In this document: one piece after another, positions 1-8,207 of the stretch | Layout of the letters: each line of letters begins with the position of its first letter | Numbering within the stretch: the first letter of the stretch is position 1 | DNA from: CAINVV01 sp963663005 | Lineage (GTDB): Bacteria; Bacteroidota; Bacteroidia; Bacteroidales; Prolixibacteraceae | NCBI GenBank assembly: GCA_963663005.2 | Contig: CAXXHH010000010.1 | Span: 186,001 to 250,000, forward strand | Length of the DNA: 64,000 nt | Reading direction: 5' to 3' | Program-made: the position numbers and the translations under genes | Notes under the pieces: model-generated | Seen by the model: the letters and a program-made list of their open reading frames with translations, nothing else | Database searches by the model: none | What the model was told of the DNA's origin: nothing

Positions 1-403
1 CATTTTTGACTAATTTCATTAAGAAATCAATGTGATAACCGCTTGTTAAGTCTTTATTTTGCAATTCACTTACAATTAATGACAACCCGTGTTCAAGATG
101 AATTTTAAATAGTTTTGAAAAATCATCTTCAGATAGTGAAGATTCATAGTGTTTATCCAAAACAGCTTTAAAGATTGGATAGTTTGATTTTCCGTCAATT
201 ATGGAACCAAACAATCCTTTGTCATCTCTAAAATCTTTTCCATCTGAACTAGGCACAATGTCATCAGACAAATCAAAATGCTTGTTTAATTGAAGGCTAT
301 AAGCAAATGCTAAACGAGGGACAACACCTTCGGAGTTAAATTTATAGATAGACTTAATTTTATCAATAAGCTCATCACTGTGTTTGCTAATTTTTATTCT
401 CAT
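1..403 (-). CDS. dndE: DndE-like DNA sulfur modification protein (3' end cut by window edge)
   Basis: The frame opens with ATG at 401-403 and stays open to the window edge, giving about 134 residues, close to the usual DndE length of about 110-140, so only the last few residues are probably missing. It begins MRIKISKHSDELIDKIK and has the conserved C-terminal stretch around IHLEHGLSLI, which matches the H-x-E-x-G-I segment of DndE proteins. DndE is a small oligomeric DNA-binding protein needed, with DndC and DndD, to put phosphorothioate sulfur into the DNA backbone. The start overlaps the end of dndD by 17 bases, implying translational coupling. The family call rests on this short similarity plus the neighbour. 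Confidence 0.78.
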   Translation of the reverse strand, partial: MRIKISKHSDELIDKIKSIYKFNSEGVVPRLAFAYSLQLNKHFDLSDDIVPSSDGKDFRDDKGLFGSIIDGKSNYPIFKAVLDKHYESSLSEDDFSKLFKIHLEHGLSLIVSELQNKDLTSGYHIDFLMKLVKN

Positions 404-2480
404 AGCTTTGGAAATAACCAGGTTTGAAATTTGATTTTTTGTTTTCGTTTAAAATCAGATAAGATTTTGAAACTTTTGAACTTATCGAATTGAAACGACG
501 AGGTGTAATTTCATTGTTTGTGGCCAGTAAGACAACTTGGCTTGATAAATCGGGATAATAGTTGTTCAAAATGTTTTCGATATGCTCATGGTCTAACCTT
601 CCTAATGGAGTATCTATGAAGATTGGAAATTTCTGAATGGATTCGCTCAATATTGCTTTGATCAAGCACGAAATATATATCTGCTTTTCTCCAGTCGAAA
701 AGCTTTCTTTGGGTATTTCTTTCCCATCGGAATCGAGAATGGAAACTTTTAAGCCTTTTCCATCGGGCAAAATATCAATTCTTGCATCATTAATAAAAGC
801 TGAATCTTCGGTTTGCATTTTATGCATGAGTCTCTGTAATTCAGTTAATAACCTATTTGCTAATGCTTCCTTTTTATTACGCTTCTGATTATCAATGAAT
901 GTTTGTAATGAGTCAATATATTTCTTTGCCTTTTGAGTTTTGTTTTGAATTATCTGATTGCCGCTGCTTTTTTGGAGTAGAATAGTGTATTGCTGATTAA
1001 GTCTTATATTATCCTTTTCGACTTTATCTTTTTGAATCTCTAAGGCACCATTCTCTGCAATTATTTTATCTTTTTTCCTTTCTGATTCATCTTTTTTGGT
1101 AATAGTATCAAGGACCAATTCATCTTCTAAATCTGAATCAAGAATCTTTAATTGTTTTTCTTTGTCTGAAATTGACACCTGAACAGCATTGAAATCAGAA
1201 ATTGTTGTTTCAAATAATTCCTTTGATTGTTGTTTTAAAAGTTGAGAAGTTTTAATAATCAGTTCTCTGTCTGCATTATTCAAATCAAGTTCAAAATCAA
1301 GATCATTTTCTGATTCAGAAATCTCAAAGAGTTCATTTAATAAACCCTGAGCCTTATTTGAATAGAAAATTTTGTTTTTAAATGTCATTGAGCCGTCTTC
1401 TGGTTCAGGAGGTTTATTAAATAGTTGCTCGATAAAGTCATCAAGTTTTCTTTTTACTTCACCCAGTGTTTCATTATCGGCTTTAGACTGGCCTTGTAAT
1501 TCTATTTGTTCTATAACCTCCTCAATTTTTCCACTAAGAATGGCTAATGGGACAAGTTCACTTAGATCATTAAACTGCTTTTCTACTATATCCTTCTTTC
1601 TTATTAATAATGTGATTTCGTTATAAAGTTCCTCTCGATTAATCGATGAAGTTTCTTTTTTACTATTTTGATTCAAAAAGATTTGATACACTTTTATTTT
1701 TTCTTTTAAAACCTTTATCTCATTTTCGTTTAGCGCAGATTTTAACTCAATATCTTCTATTTTCCCATTATTTAATTTTATTGCTTGCTCGGTATTATCA
1801 ATTTGCTCTCGGAGGTTTGAGCTAGCACCTTCTTTTTTAAGATTATTGATATAGATATTCAAATCATCCTTTAAATTCTCGAAGAGATCTAATCCCAAAA
1901 GTTTACCCAAGGCATCATTTAAAACATTACCTTCATCTCTAGTGGATAATTCGGCCCAAGAAGAAATCTTTTCAGCATCAAAGAATACGAATTTGGCAGC
2001 TTCAAGAGGTATTAGATAATCATTAATGAAACTTACTTTATCCTCTAACTCGGGAAATAGCTCATCTCCTTCAGTATTTAAAATTGAAAGTGTTTCTTCT
2101 ATTTTTTGAGTATTGAAAACCCGCTTTATTAACAAGCGATTATCCCTAACTTTTAAATTTGCAGGATATTCAATTTCTTCAAACTGAATCTGAACAGAAA
2201 ACTCAGAGTTACCTTCTTCTTTTGACAACCAATTAAGTGATTGTTTTTTAAACTTCTCATAATTTGAATCCTTCTGGATTTCACGTTTAAAACCTTCATC
2301 TATTTGGCTAATTTTCTCACCGTAAAGACACCAAACTATTGATATAAGAAAATTCGTTTTCCCATATCCGTTTTTGCCCCCAACTAATATTATATTTTTA
2401 CTACCATCTGTTTCTAAATCAATGGTAACATTGCCATAATATTGTCTGAAATTAGTTAAAACGATACTACTTATTTTCAT
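387..2480 (-). CDS. dndD: DndD, SMC-like ATPase of the DNA phosphorothioation system
   Basis: This 697-residue protein has the layout of DndD, an SMC/RecN-like ATPase of the DNA backbone sulfur-modification complex. An N-terminal Walker A (GKNGYGKT, residues about 35-42) follows a typical SMC-type opening (LTNFRQY). A long charged coiled coil fills roughly residues 200-560. An ABC signature (STGEKQ, about 595-600) and Walker B (FPIFID, about 618-623) follow, then TPLGRLDHEH, a motif typical of DndD. I see no CxxC zinc hook in the coil. The gene overlaps the small protein upstream by 14 bases and dndE downstream by 17, so it sits in a tightly coupled operon. The ATPase presumably powers nicking or remodelling of DNA during sulfur insertion. 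A DndC sulfurtransferase is not seen in this window. Confidence 0.9.
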   Translation of the reverse strand: MKISSIVLTNFRQYYGNVTIDLETDGSKNIILVGGKNGYGKTNFLISIVWCLYGEKISQIDEGFKREIQKDSNYEKFKKQSLNWLSKEEGNSEFSVQIQFEEIEYPANLKVRDNRLLIKRVFNTQKIEETLSILNTEGDELFPELEDKVSFINDYLIPLEAAKFVFFDAEKISSWAELSTRDEGNVLNDALGKLLGLDLFENLKDDLNIYINNLKKEGASSNLREQIDNTEQAIKLNNGKIEDIELKSALNENEIKVLKEKIKVYQIFLNQNSKKETSSINREELYNEITLLIRKKDIVEKQFNDLSELVPLAILSGKIEEVIEQIELQGQSKADNETLGEVKRKLDDFIEQLFNKPPEPEDGSMTFKNKIFYSNKAQGLLNELFEISESENDLDFELDLNNADRELIIKTSQLLKQQSKELFETTISDFNAVQVSISDKEKQLKILDSDLEDELVLDTITKKDESERKKDKIIAENGALEIQKDKVEKDNIRLNQQYTILLQKSSGNQIIQNKTQKAKKYIDSLQTFIDNQKRNKKEALANRLLTELQRLMHKMQTEDSAFINDARIDILPDGKGLKVSILDSDGKEIPKESFSTGEKQIYISCLIKAILSESIQKFPIFIDTPLGRLDHEHIENILNNYYPDLSSQVVLLATNNEITPRRFNSISSKVSKSYLILNENKKSNFKPGYFQSYENKN

Positions 2481-2664
2481 TGTCTAATGCTTTTTCGATT
2501 TCTGAATCTATTGTTTGTTGAATATAGTGATTCCGCTTTTGAAGCTTCTTAACTCTTTCAGACTGGATGAGCTTTTCCATTGAATGATATTCAATTCCGT
2601 TCGAAGTACAAATTGATTGTAAGTCAGCAATTTGCTTGTCTTTAATCGTTGAAATATTTTTCAT
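2467..2664 (-). CDS. Small Dnd-associated protein of unknown function
   Basis: A 65-residue charged, helical protein (MKNISTIKDKQIADLQS...) without signal peptide or cysteine-pair motif beyond a single Cys. I chose the ATG at 2662-2664; an in-frame TTG three codons upstream is less likely. It overlaps the end of the 915-residue gene by about 23 bases and the start of dndD by 14 bases, so translation of all three is probably coupled. Small proteins of this size next to dnd genes are known and annotated only as DNA-modification-system-associated. I recognise no catalytic feature; a structural or adaptor role for DndD is inference. Confidence 0.65.
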   Translation of the reverse strand: MKNISTIKDKQIADLQSICTSNGIEYHSMEKLIQSERVKKLQKRNHYIQQTIDSEIEKALDNENK

Positions 2665-5389
2665 TATATTCAAAATTTAGTTCATTTAATAACTGTACTT
2701 TATAATCTTCAAGGGAGCCATTTAAAAGCCTTTTCCGATTCTGGTAACAGAATTGATAAAGTGTTTTCTCCGATTCAAAACCACGTGCTTGAGGCCAACG
2801 AGTTGGGTGTATTTCTCTGAATTCTTTTAATTTGTTATAGTTATCAAGCCATTTATCTGTTAACGTATGTTTTTCAAAGGGGAATCTTATCGACTCTAAT
2901 TTCTCAATTTGATCTTCTGATAGTTCACTATTACTGAGACCTTTTAATATTGAATTACAAAACCTGTATAGTCTCATTTCATTATCAGCAATATGATCAG
3001 ATGATTTTGGCCATCTGTTATATGTCAATAAGAACGATTTCAATTCACTGAAAAAACCATCCCAGCTTACTTGTTTTTCAGAGGAGAAGCTGAAATTGAT
3101 TGCTTGCAATGCTTCAATTTGTGATTCATATAAAGTTCCACTTTCCAGTTTTTTATTACATGAATAACAAAAGGAATATAATTTTCTGTTTTCTGATGGT
3201 TTTGGATAGTAATTATTTTCTTGAAGATGTTTTTTCAATTCATTGTATGAGTTCCACCATGTAATAGGAATATATTTGTCATGACTTGCTGATATGATGC
3301 TCTTTTGCTTTTGAATAAAGGTTCTCTCTCGTTTTATGAAATCTGTTTTCTTTGCTCTTGGAGGCTTATTACTATTTAAATATGGTGTTATCAGGTTTAT
3401 TAATAAGTTCGTTTTTTGCTCATCAAGATTATTCCTCTTTATTTCTCTGGTTTGTATGTTCATGAAACGATAAAGCCTTGCCTCTTTTCCATCTTGGTTC
3501 GAATAGGGCAGTCTTCCAAATTCGTTTATGAAGCTTTTAAGTAATAAAAAATTCTCATCCCATGTTTTTCGATCAATCTTCTCCTTGGCCAATTTAGAAA
3601 ATTCATTGCTATACAACTTAGAAACCAACCCAATGTTATTATTATTAAAAAAAATGAAACGCCTATTTTCTGCTGATTTCAAATTGTATAATAAGTTTTT
3701 AGAAGTAATATCTTCTCTGTAATTTGAAACATATTTTAAAATTTCATCAATATGTTTGGGCTCATCAAATTGTTCTAAATATTCTTCTGAAATATCGTGC
3801 ATGGTTCCTCCTTTTACGATATCCTCATCCTCCCACTTTTTCAATCCATAAGTACTACTTCTCCCAAAATAAATTAGGTTCGGGTCTCTCTGGCAAGAAC
3901 CTCTTAACGCTTCTGCACTTTTGGTAATATCTGGAGATATTTGTGTTAACTGTTTGTAAATTTCATATAGTGATAGAGGAGTCTTCCTCTCATCCAAAAT
4001 ATCATAGACATAATCTACAACTTGTTTAAACGTATTTCTTTTAAAAATTATATTGTCATCGGAATCTAAGCTTATTTGAAATTCATTAAAAAGTATGTGT
4101 TCAGAAATTTGGATGATTTCTGGAGATACATAGAGACAATGATTCTTCTGAAATTTTTGCAAATATGTTTCAAAATGGAAACAGTAATCTTCCTCAATTC
4201 TATCTTTTAGCCTTCGATCAATGTCATTAATAAATTCATCGAAATTAATAGAATCTACGATCTCTCTTTTGACTAAATAATTACAATTCCAATCATGAAC
4301 AAATCGACTGTTTATTAACCTCTCTAAAACTATTATTCGCTCATTGCCAATCAATATGTGAGAGTTTGCAAGAAGAATTGAAAATACCTTATTTATAAAA
4401 TGGAGATTAAAGGTGTTATTTTCTTTTTGATTGATCACAGATATTAACTCTTCAGGAATAGTTATCAAATCTGAATAAACATCAATTCCATATAAGTTTA
4501 AAGCATCAAATTCGAAGCCTTTTATGAAAAGCAAGGTTGAATTCAAATCATCAAAAACAGTATTTCTTAATTGTCTGGTTCGTTCTTTTGTTATGCCCAA
4601 TTTATCAGCCAATTCTTTTAACGAAAAGGGATTATCGTTATGAAGATAATTCATCCCTTTCTCAAAAATCATTTTTTCTCTTTTGTCAAACAATATTTCG
4701 TATTTAATCAATACTTTACATGTCTTGAAAAGCGGTAACCCTTTAGAGCTGTCATAGTCTCTCCAGATCTCAGCTATAATTGGTGGCGTTAAACAAAATC
4801 GGCCAATCAGCAAAGAATTAAACAGCTCAATGGCCAATTCATCTTCATTCTCAAATATTGATACTATATCTATTTGCTCCTTAATGTTATCAAAAAAAGC
4901 AATTAATTCCTTTTCCGTTTTTTCTCCAACGTTTTTTATATTTTTTATTTGAAAATATTCATCGGCCAAGCTTAATGACAACTCTTTAATATTGAAATTT
5001 GTATTGAAATATTTTTCAAGAGCATTGTAACTTCTGACAGACAATTCTCTTGCTCGAGATTCAATAATATTATTTAATATTTTCTTTTGTCTGGCTGTTA
5101 ATCTCTCAATCTTTTGAAGAATTGGATTCTCGTCTGGTATTTCTATTGGTTTAGGGAACAAGGCAAAATCAAAATTTTCATATTTCTTGCACAAACTGAT
5201 TAATTCCATGTTCGAGCCTTGACCACAATTTCTTAAATGTATAAACGTGTGATTCTCTTCATGGTAATATTCAAGTATATTTTTTAAATCAGTTAGCCCA
5301 TAATTTAAACATATTGTTTGAGTTCTAACAGTCAATTCCTCAGTCTTTATCAATTCCTCTAATCTAAAATTTATATAATTATTTTCCAT
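2642..5389 (-). CDS. Multidomain DNA-binding protein (alpha-CTD-like, sigma-4-like HTH, winged helix, helicase-associated repeats) heading the dnd operon
   Basis: A 915-residue protein with no signal peptide or ATPase motif. Residues about 18-68 and 113-170 each resemble the helix-hairpin-helix C-terminal domain of RNA polymerase alpha (RNCGQGS and KNVGEKTEKEL turns). Residues about 250-285 resemble a sigma-70 region-4 helix-turn-helix (LADKLGITKERTRQLR). Residues about 452-519 look like a HARE-HTH-type winged helix ending FGRSSTYGLKKWE. Residues about 610-915 contain four repeats starting at W610, W711, W776 and W847, each with W...Y/F..LK..., a central LYxFC and a final L..(I/L)xF, the pattern of helicase-associated domains. 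It is first in the cluster and overlaps the next gene. Only the repeats and HTH-like features are seen directly; a role as regulator or DNA-recognition factor of the Dnd system is inference. Confidence 0.6.
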   Translation of the reverse strand: MENNYINFRLEELIKTEELTVRTQTICLNYGLTDLKNILEYYHEENHTFIHLRNCGQGSNMELISLCKKYENFDFALFPKPIEIPDENPILQKIERLTARQKKILNNIIESRARELSVRSYNALEKYFNTNFNIKELSLSLADEYFQIKNIKNVGEKTEKELIAFFDNIKEQIDIVSIFENEDELAIELFNSLLIGRFCLTPPIIAEIWRDYDSSKGLPLFKTCKVLIKYEILFDKREKMIFEKGMNYLHNDNPFSLKELADKLGITKERTRQLRNTVFDDLNSTLLFIKGFEFDALNLYGIDVYSDLITIPEELISVINQKENNTFNLHFINKVFSILLANSHILIGNERIIVLERLINSRFVHDWNCNYLVKREIVDSINFDEFINDIDRRLKDRIEEDYCFHFETYLQKFQKNHCLYVSPEIIQISEHILFNEFQISLDSDDNIIFKRNTFKQVVDYVYDILDERKTPLSLYEIYKQLTQISPDITKSAEALRGSCQRDPNLIYFGRSSTYGLKKWEDEDIVKGGTMHDISEEYLEQFDEPKHIDEILKYVSNYREDITSKNLLYNLKSAENRRFIFFNNNNIGLVSKLYSNEFSKLAKEKIDRKTWDENFLLLKSFINEFGRLPYSNQDGKEARLYRFMNIQTREIKRNNLDEQKTNLLINLITPYLNSNKPPRAKKTDFIKRERTFIQKQKSIISASHDKYIPITWWNSYNELKKHLQENNYYPKPSENRKLYSFCYSCNKKLESGTLYESQIEALQAINFSFSSEKQVSWDGFFSELKSFLLTYNRWPKSSDHIADNEMRLYRFCNSILKGLSNSELSEDQIEKLESIRFPFEKHTLTDKWLDNYNKLKEFREIHPTRWPQARGFESEKTLYQFCYQNRKRLLNGSLEDYKVQLLNELNFEYNEKYFND

Positions 5390-5930
5390 TTTACAAAGAA
5401 TTAGATTAACGCACTAGTGCGAGGGCAAAAAAGCAGTCTTTTGCATGCCTTTGGATTGAGCATTGGCTTGTTGGGGCTTGCAAATGTGCTGCAATGTGCG
5501 TGGACTCTTGATCGGTGCGTTCCCTAATGCACCCAAATGGCGCAATGCGCGTGGGGCAAAAAAAATAAAACCCCTTGCAGAAAGGTTCCAAAAAGCAATA
5601 ATCCAAGCTGTCTATTATTTGTTGTCATAGTCAAGTTAGTGGTAAAGTGTCAAAAAGCGGCGTTTGGCTTGCATCTAACTAGTATGTATCGGATGGTTTA
5701 CAGTACTTTTATGGTGATTGATCGATTTCAATTGGTGGTATTTTTTTAATCCTCAACGGAATAATTAGAATTAGGTCATGTCGAAGGTAACATCTATTTT
5801 CTAAAAAATAAGACTTTTTGGTGCATATTTTCTGTTTTTTATTCCAAAAATACCAAGTGCTAAATTATCCAACGGACGAATGATCTTAGTGACTGCTGTC
5901 GGGGTTATGTGGGATTAATGATCAAATAAT

Positions 5931-6047
5931 AATCCCAGAGGGATTTAAGGTTTATAGAAACAGCGACGGTTAGATGGGTTCGACCCCGGCGGGGTCGCAC
6001 ATACGGGGGAATGCAATGTTCTACAAACCTTTGACCTCTGCGAGGTC
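5931..6047. repeat. Cluster of three REP-like hairpins
   Basis: Three short perfect stem-loops lie within about 120 bases: AATCCC-AGA-GGGATT (5931-5945), CGACCCC-GGC-GGGGTCG (5981-5997) and GACCTC-TGC-GAGGTC (6033-6047). They have 3-nt loops and similar spacing, and are separated by short AT-rich linkers. This looks like the repetitive extragenic palindromes scattered in many Bacteroidota genomes. Related hairpins recur at 8086-8156. Confidence 0.55.
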
Positions 6048-6302
6048 GAATTGTCATTTGATCAATCGTGAAGCTGATGCCGATAGAGCCTCTCCATTTA
6101 CGTCGTGCACGTATTTACATTTGAACCATTCTAAATAAGGCTAGGGAATGGCTCTTGGGGGCGTATTATGTTGATCAAATGACATTTCAGGTGGAGTAAA
6201 GACCGCAAGCCAAAATTTTCTTTAACCAAATTTGGTGAGAATGTACGATATGAACACATCCATTCGACCATCCCAGTGCCATCGGCACGTCCAGTCTCGT
6301 GA

Positions 6303-6398
6303 CGCCGGGTTTTAACCCGGCGATTTTGAGCCACACAGCACACACATGCTAACTGAGTGCCGTAGGTACGATTGCAGCCAGTCGTACCTACGGCACTC
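6303..6398. repeat. Two strong inverted repeats
   Basis: The first hairpin pairs CGCCGGGTT (6303-6311) with AACCCGGCG (6314-6322) around a 2-nt loop. The second is a perfect 17-bp inverted repeat, 6355-6371 with 6382-6398, around a 10-nt loop; its core is GTAGGTACGA. An imperfect relative of the first (ACCGGGTTAAAACCCAGT) appears near 6426. There is no T-run after either, so they look more like mobile palindromic repeats than intrinsic terminators. Confidence 0.55.
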
Positions 6399-6610
6399 CT
6401 CACGGTCTCCGCTCCCCCACCCGCACCGGGTTAAAACCCAGTGTTGAAAGATCGGTCATGCCTGACGGCATTGGAGGGATATCAAACTACAGAAATTGAG
6501 GCATTCAGTTGTAAAATCTGGGTTACATCCTGGTTTACATGAAGCCTTGAAAATCGCCTAAAAACAAAAAAATCAGCTAATCACAAAACTTGCAACTAAC
6601 TGATTTTCAG

Positions 6611-6683
6611 TGACCCGGCTTGGGATCGAACCAAGAACCTACAGCTTAGAAGGCTGTTGCTCTATCCATTGAGCTACCGGGCC
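6611..6683 (-). tRNA. tRNA-Arg (anticodon UCU)
   Basis: The minus strand folds into a complete cloverleaf of 73 bases. The acceptor arm GGCCCGG pairs with CCGGGTC (one G-U), followed by discriminator A. The D arm is GCTC...GAGC and the anticodon stem is ACAGC/GCTGT with loop CTTCTAA, giving anticodon TCT (reads AGA/AGG). The T arm is CTTGG-TTCGATC-CCAAG. CCA is not encoded. It lies downstream of asnA on the same strand; its 3' end faces the dnd genes. Confidence 0.96.
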
Positions 6684-6708
6684 GGCCTTAATAGGGTGCG
6701 AAATTAAC

Positions 6709-6744
6709 AAAAATCCCTGAATCGAAAACGGTTCAGGGATTTTT
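6709..6744. terminator. Intrinsic terminator after asnA
   Basis: A perfect 13-bp inverted repeat (6709-6721 with 6732-6744) around a 10-nt loop, with core ATCCCTGAA/TTCAGGGAT flanked by A and T runs. It starts 17 bases after the asnA stop. On the minus strand the stem is followed by TTTTTG, so it should end asnA transcription before the tRNA. Confidence 0.82.
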
Positions 6745-6760
6745 ATTACGGTAAAATGGG

Positions 6761-7795
6761 TTAAACCATGTAAATATTGTGTTCGGCACATTGCTGTAAC
6801 ATGTCGTCGGGCCATAAACTGGCCTGGACTTCGCCGATATGGGCTTTGCGCAGGAAATACATGCAAAGTCTGGACTGCCCTATCCCACCTCCGATGGACA
6901 ATGGCAGTTCATCCTTCAATAAACGTTTGTGGAACAATAATTCTTTGCGGTTATTTGCTCCCGCGATGGCCAACTGCTTAAGCATCGCCTCTTTATCGAC
7001 CCGGATGCCCATGGAGGAAATTTCAAACGGCTGTTGCAAAACGGGATTCCAGATAAGGATATCGCCATTCAACCCTTCATACCCTCCGGCATTTTTGGTT
7101 GTCCAGTCGTCATAGTCGGGCGCACGGCCATCATGAATCTCCCCATTGCTCAATTTTCCACCTATGCCGATGATAAATACGGCGCCGTGGGCCTTTGTTA
7201 TCTCATATTCCCGCTCTTTTGGGGTCAATTTTGGATAACGCTGCAACAACTCCTCTGAATAGATAAAGGTGATCTCCTCGGGAAGCAGTGGCTTGATGGA
7301 AGGGTAGTTTTCGTAAACGACAAATTCCGTCCGTAGCAGGACTGCATAAATCTGGTTAACGATTTTCTTCAGGAAATCGATGTCGCGCTGCTTGGCTGTA
7401 ATGACTTTTTCCCAATCCCACTGGTCGACATAAAGGGAGTGGATATTTGTCAATTCCTCATCTGGCCGGATGGCGTTCATATCGGTATAAATACCATAAC
7501 CCACCGGGATTCCGTATTGTGCGAGCATCATCCGCTTCCATTTTGCCAGTGAATGAACGACTTCCGCTTTGGCATCGTTCATCTCTTTCACGGCGAAAGT
7601 TACGGGGCGTTCGATGCCATTCAGGTCGTCGTTGATGCCGGTGCCTTTCATGACAAAAAGCGGGGCTGTGACCCTGCGTAAACGCAATTCGGAGGAGAGA
7701 TTCTCCTGAAAAAAGTCTTTAATCAGCTTGATTGCCTTTTCTGTCTGCTTTAAATCAAGCTTTGCTTTATAGTTTTCCGGGAAAAAAAGTTTCAT
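6761..7795 (-). CDS. asnA: Aspartate-ammonia ligase (asparagine synthetase A)
   Basis: The 344-residue product matches AsnA, the ammonia-dependent, ATP-using asparagine synthetase with a class II aminoacyl-tRNA-synthetase fold (E. coli enzyme about 330 residues). Visible family segments include RRVTAPLFV and GTGINDDLNG near the N-terminus, the block LAKWKRMML with GYGIYTDMNAIR in the middle, VDQWDWEK, and the C-terminal GGGIGQSRLCM, a class II motif-3-like segment. The start is ATG at 7793-7795. It is a cytosolic housekeeping enzyme unrelated to the polysaccharide genes, transcribed alone and closed by the hairpin at 6709-6744. Confidence 0.95.
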   Translation of the reverse strand: MKLFFPENYKAKLDLKQTEKAIKLIKDFFQENLSSELRLRRVTAPLFVMKGTGINDDLNGIERPVTFAVKEMNDAKAEVVHSLAKWKRMMLAQYGIPVGYGIYTDMNAIRPDEELTNIHSLYVDQWDWEKVITAKQRDIDFLKKIVNQIYAVLLRTEFVVYENYPSIKPLLPEEITFIYSEELLQRYPKLTPKEREYEITKAHGAVFIIGIGGKLSNGEIHDGRAPDYDDWTTKNAGGYEGLNGDILIWNPVLQQPFEISSMGIRVDKEAMLKQLAIAGANNRKELLFHKRLLKDELPLSIGGGIGQSRLCMYFLRKAHIGEVQASLWPDDMLQQCAEHNIYMV

Positions 7796-8085
7796 CTGTT
7801 TATATTTATGCTAATTAATTGCCTGATGAGTACCCATATAATTACTTTCTGTTGATGCAAAAAATGCCCATGGGTATTTTATTTTTCTAATCTATTGAAT
7901 GTTTTTTGCAATAATACGAACTAAAGGAGATTAAAAAAACTACAAATTGAAGGTTGTGGGATTTATTTTTTGAAGGAGGGATTGTTTGGGGGATTTTACG
8001 TGTTTTACTTAGAAATTGTTCAAATTTGAAATTCAATATGCCGTAGGCATCAGATGTGGGTAGAGGATAAATGATAGAGAGTTCG

Positions 8086-8156
8086 TTTCGTCCCGTCCGG
8101 GACGAAATAATTATAGTTTATTGATTTTCTACCAACATAAAATCCCTAACGGGATT
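8086..8156. repeat. Two REP-like hairpins downstream of the repeat block
   Basis: TTTCGTCCC-GTCC-GGGACGAAA (8086-8107) and AATCCC-TAAC-GGGATT (8141-8156) form short stem-loops of the same style as those at 5931-6047; the AATCCC/GGGATT stem is shared by both clusters. The surrounding 7796-8207 stretch, upstream of asnA, shows no gene. Confidence 0.5.
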
Positions 8157-8207
8157 AAGAAATATGATTTTGGGTCGAGCAGGAAGTCCTATAACTATTT
8201 GCTTACC

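Larger units (their letters stand above)
5390..6610. other. Non-coding stretch between the dnd cluster and tRNA-Arg
   Basis: I see no credible gene here: the short open frames lack codon structure and family resemblance. The stretch holds a 12-bp palindrome CGCACTAGTGCG at 5410-5421, just upstream of the 915-residue gene and so a possible operator. It also holds REP-like hairpins at 5931-6047 and two strong inverted repeats at 6303-6398. Base composition shifts from AT-rich on the dnd side to GC-rich around 6280-6440. No integrase or transposase is visible. Confidence 0.6.

Noticed and set aside
5390..6610. Integrase or transposase remnant at the island boundary
   Set aside because: No recombinase motif could be read in any frame.
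5406..6866. Several 66-90-residue frames around the tRNA and hairpins
   Set aside because: They cover the tRNA, palindromes or the terminator and show no coding character.
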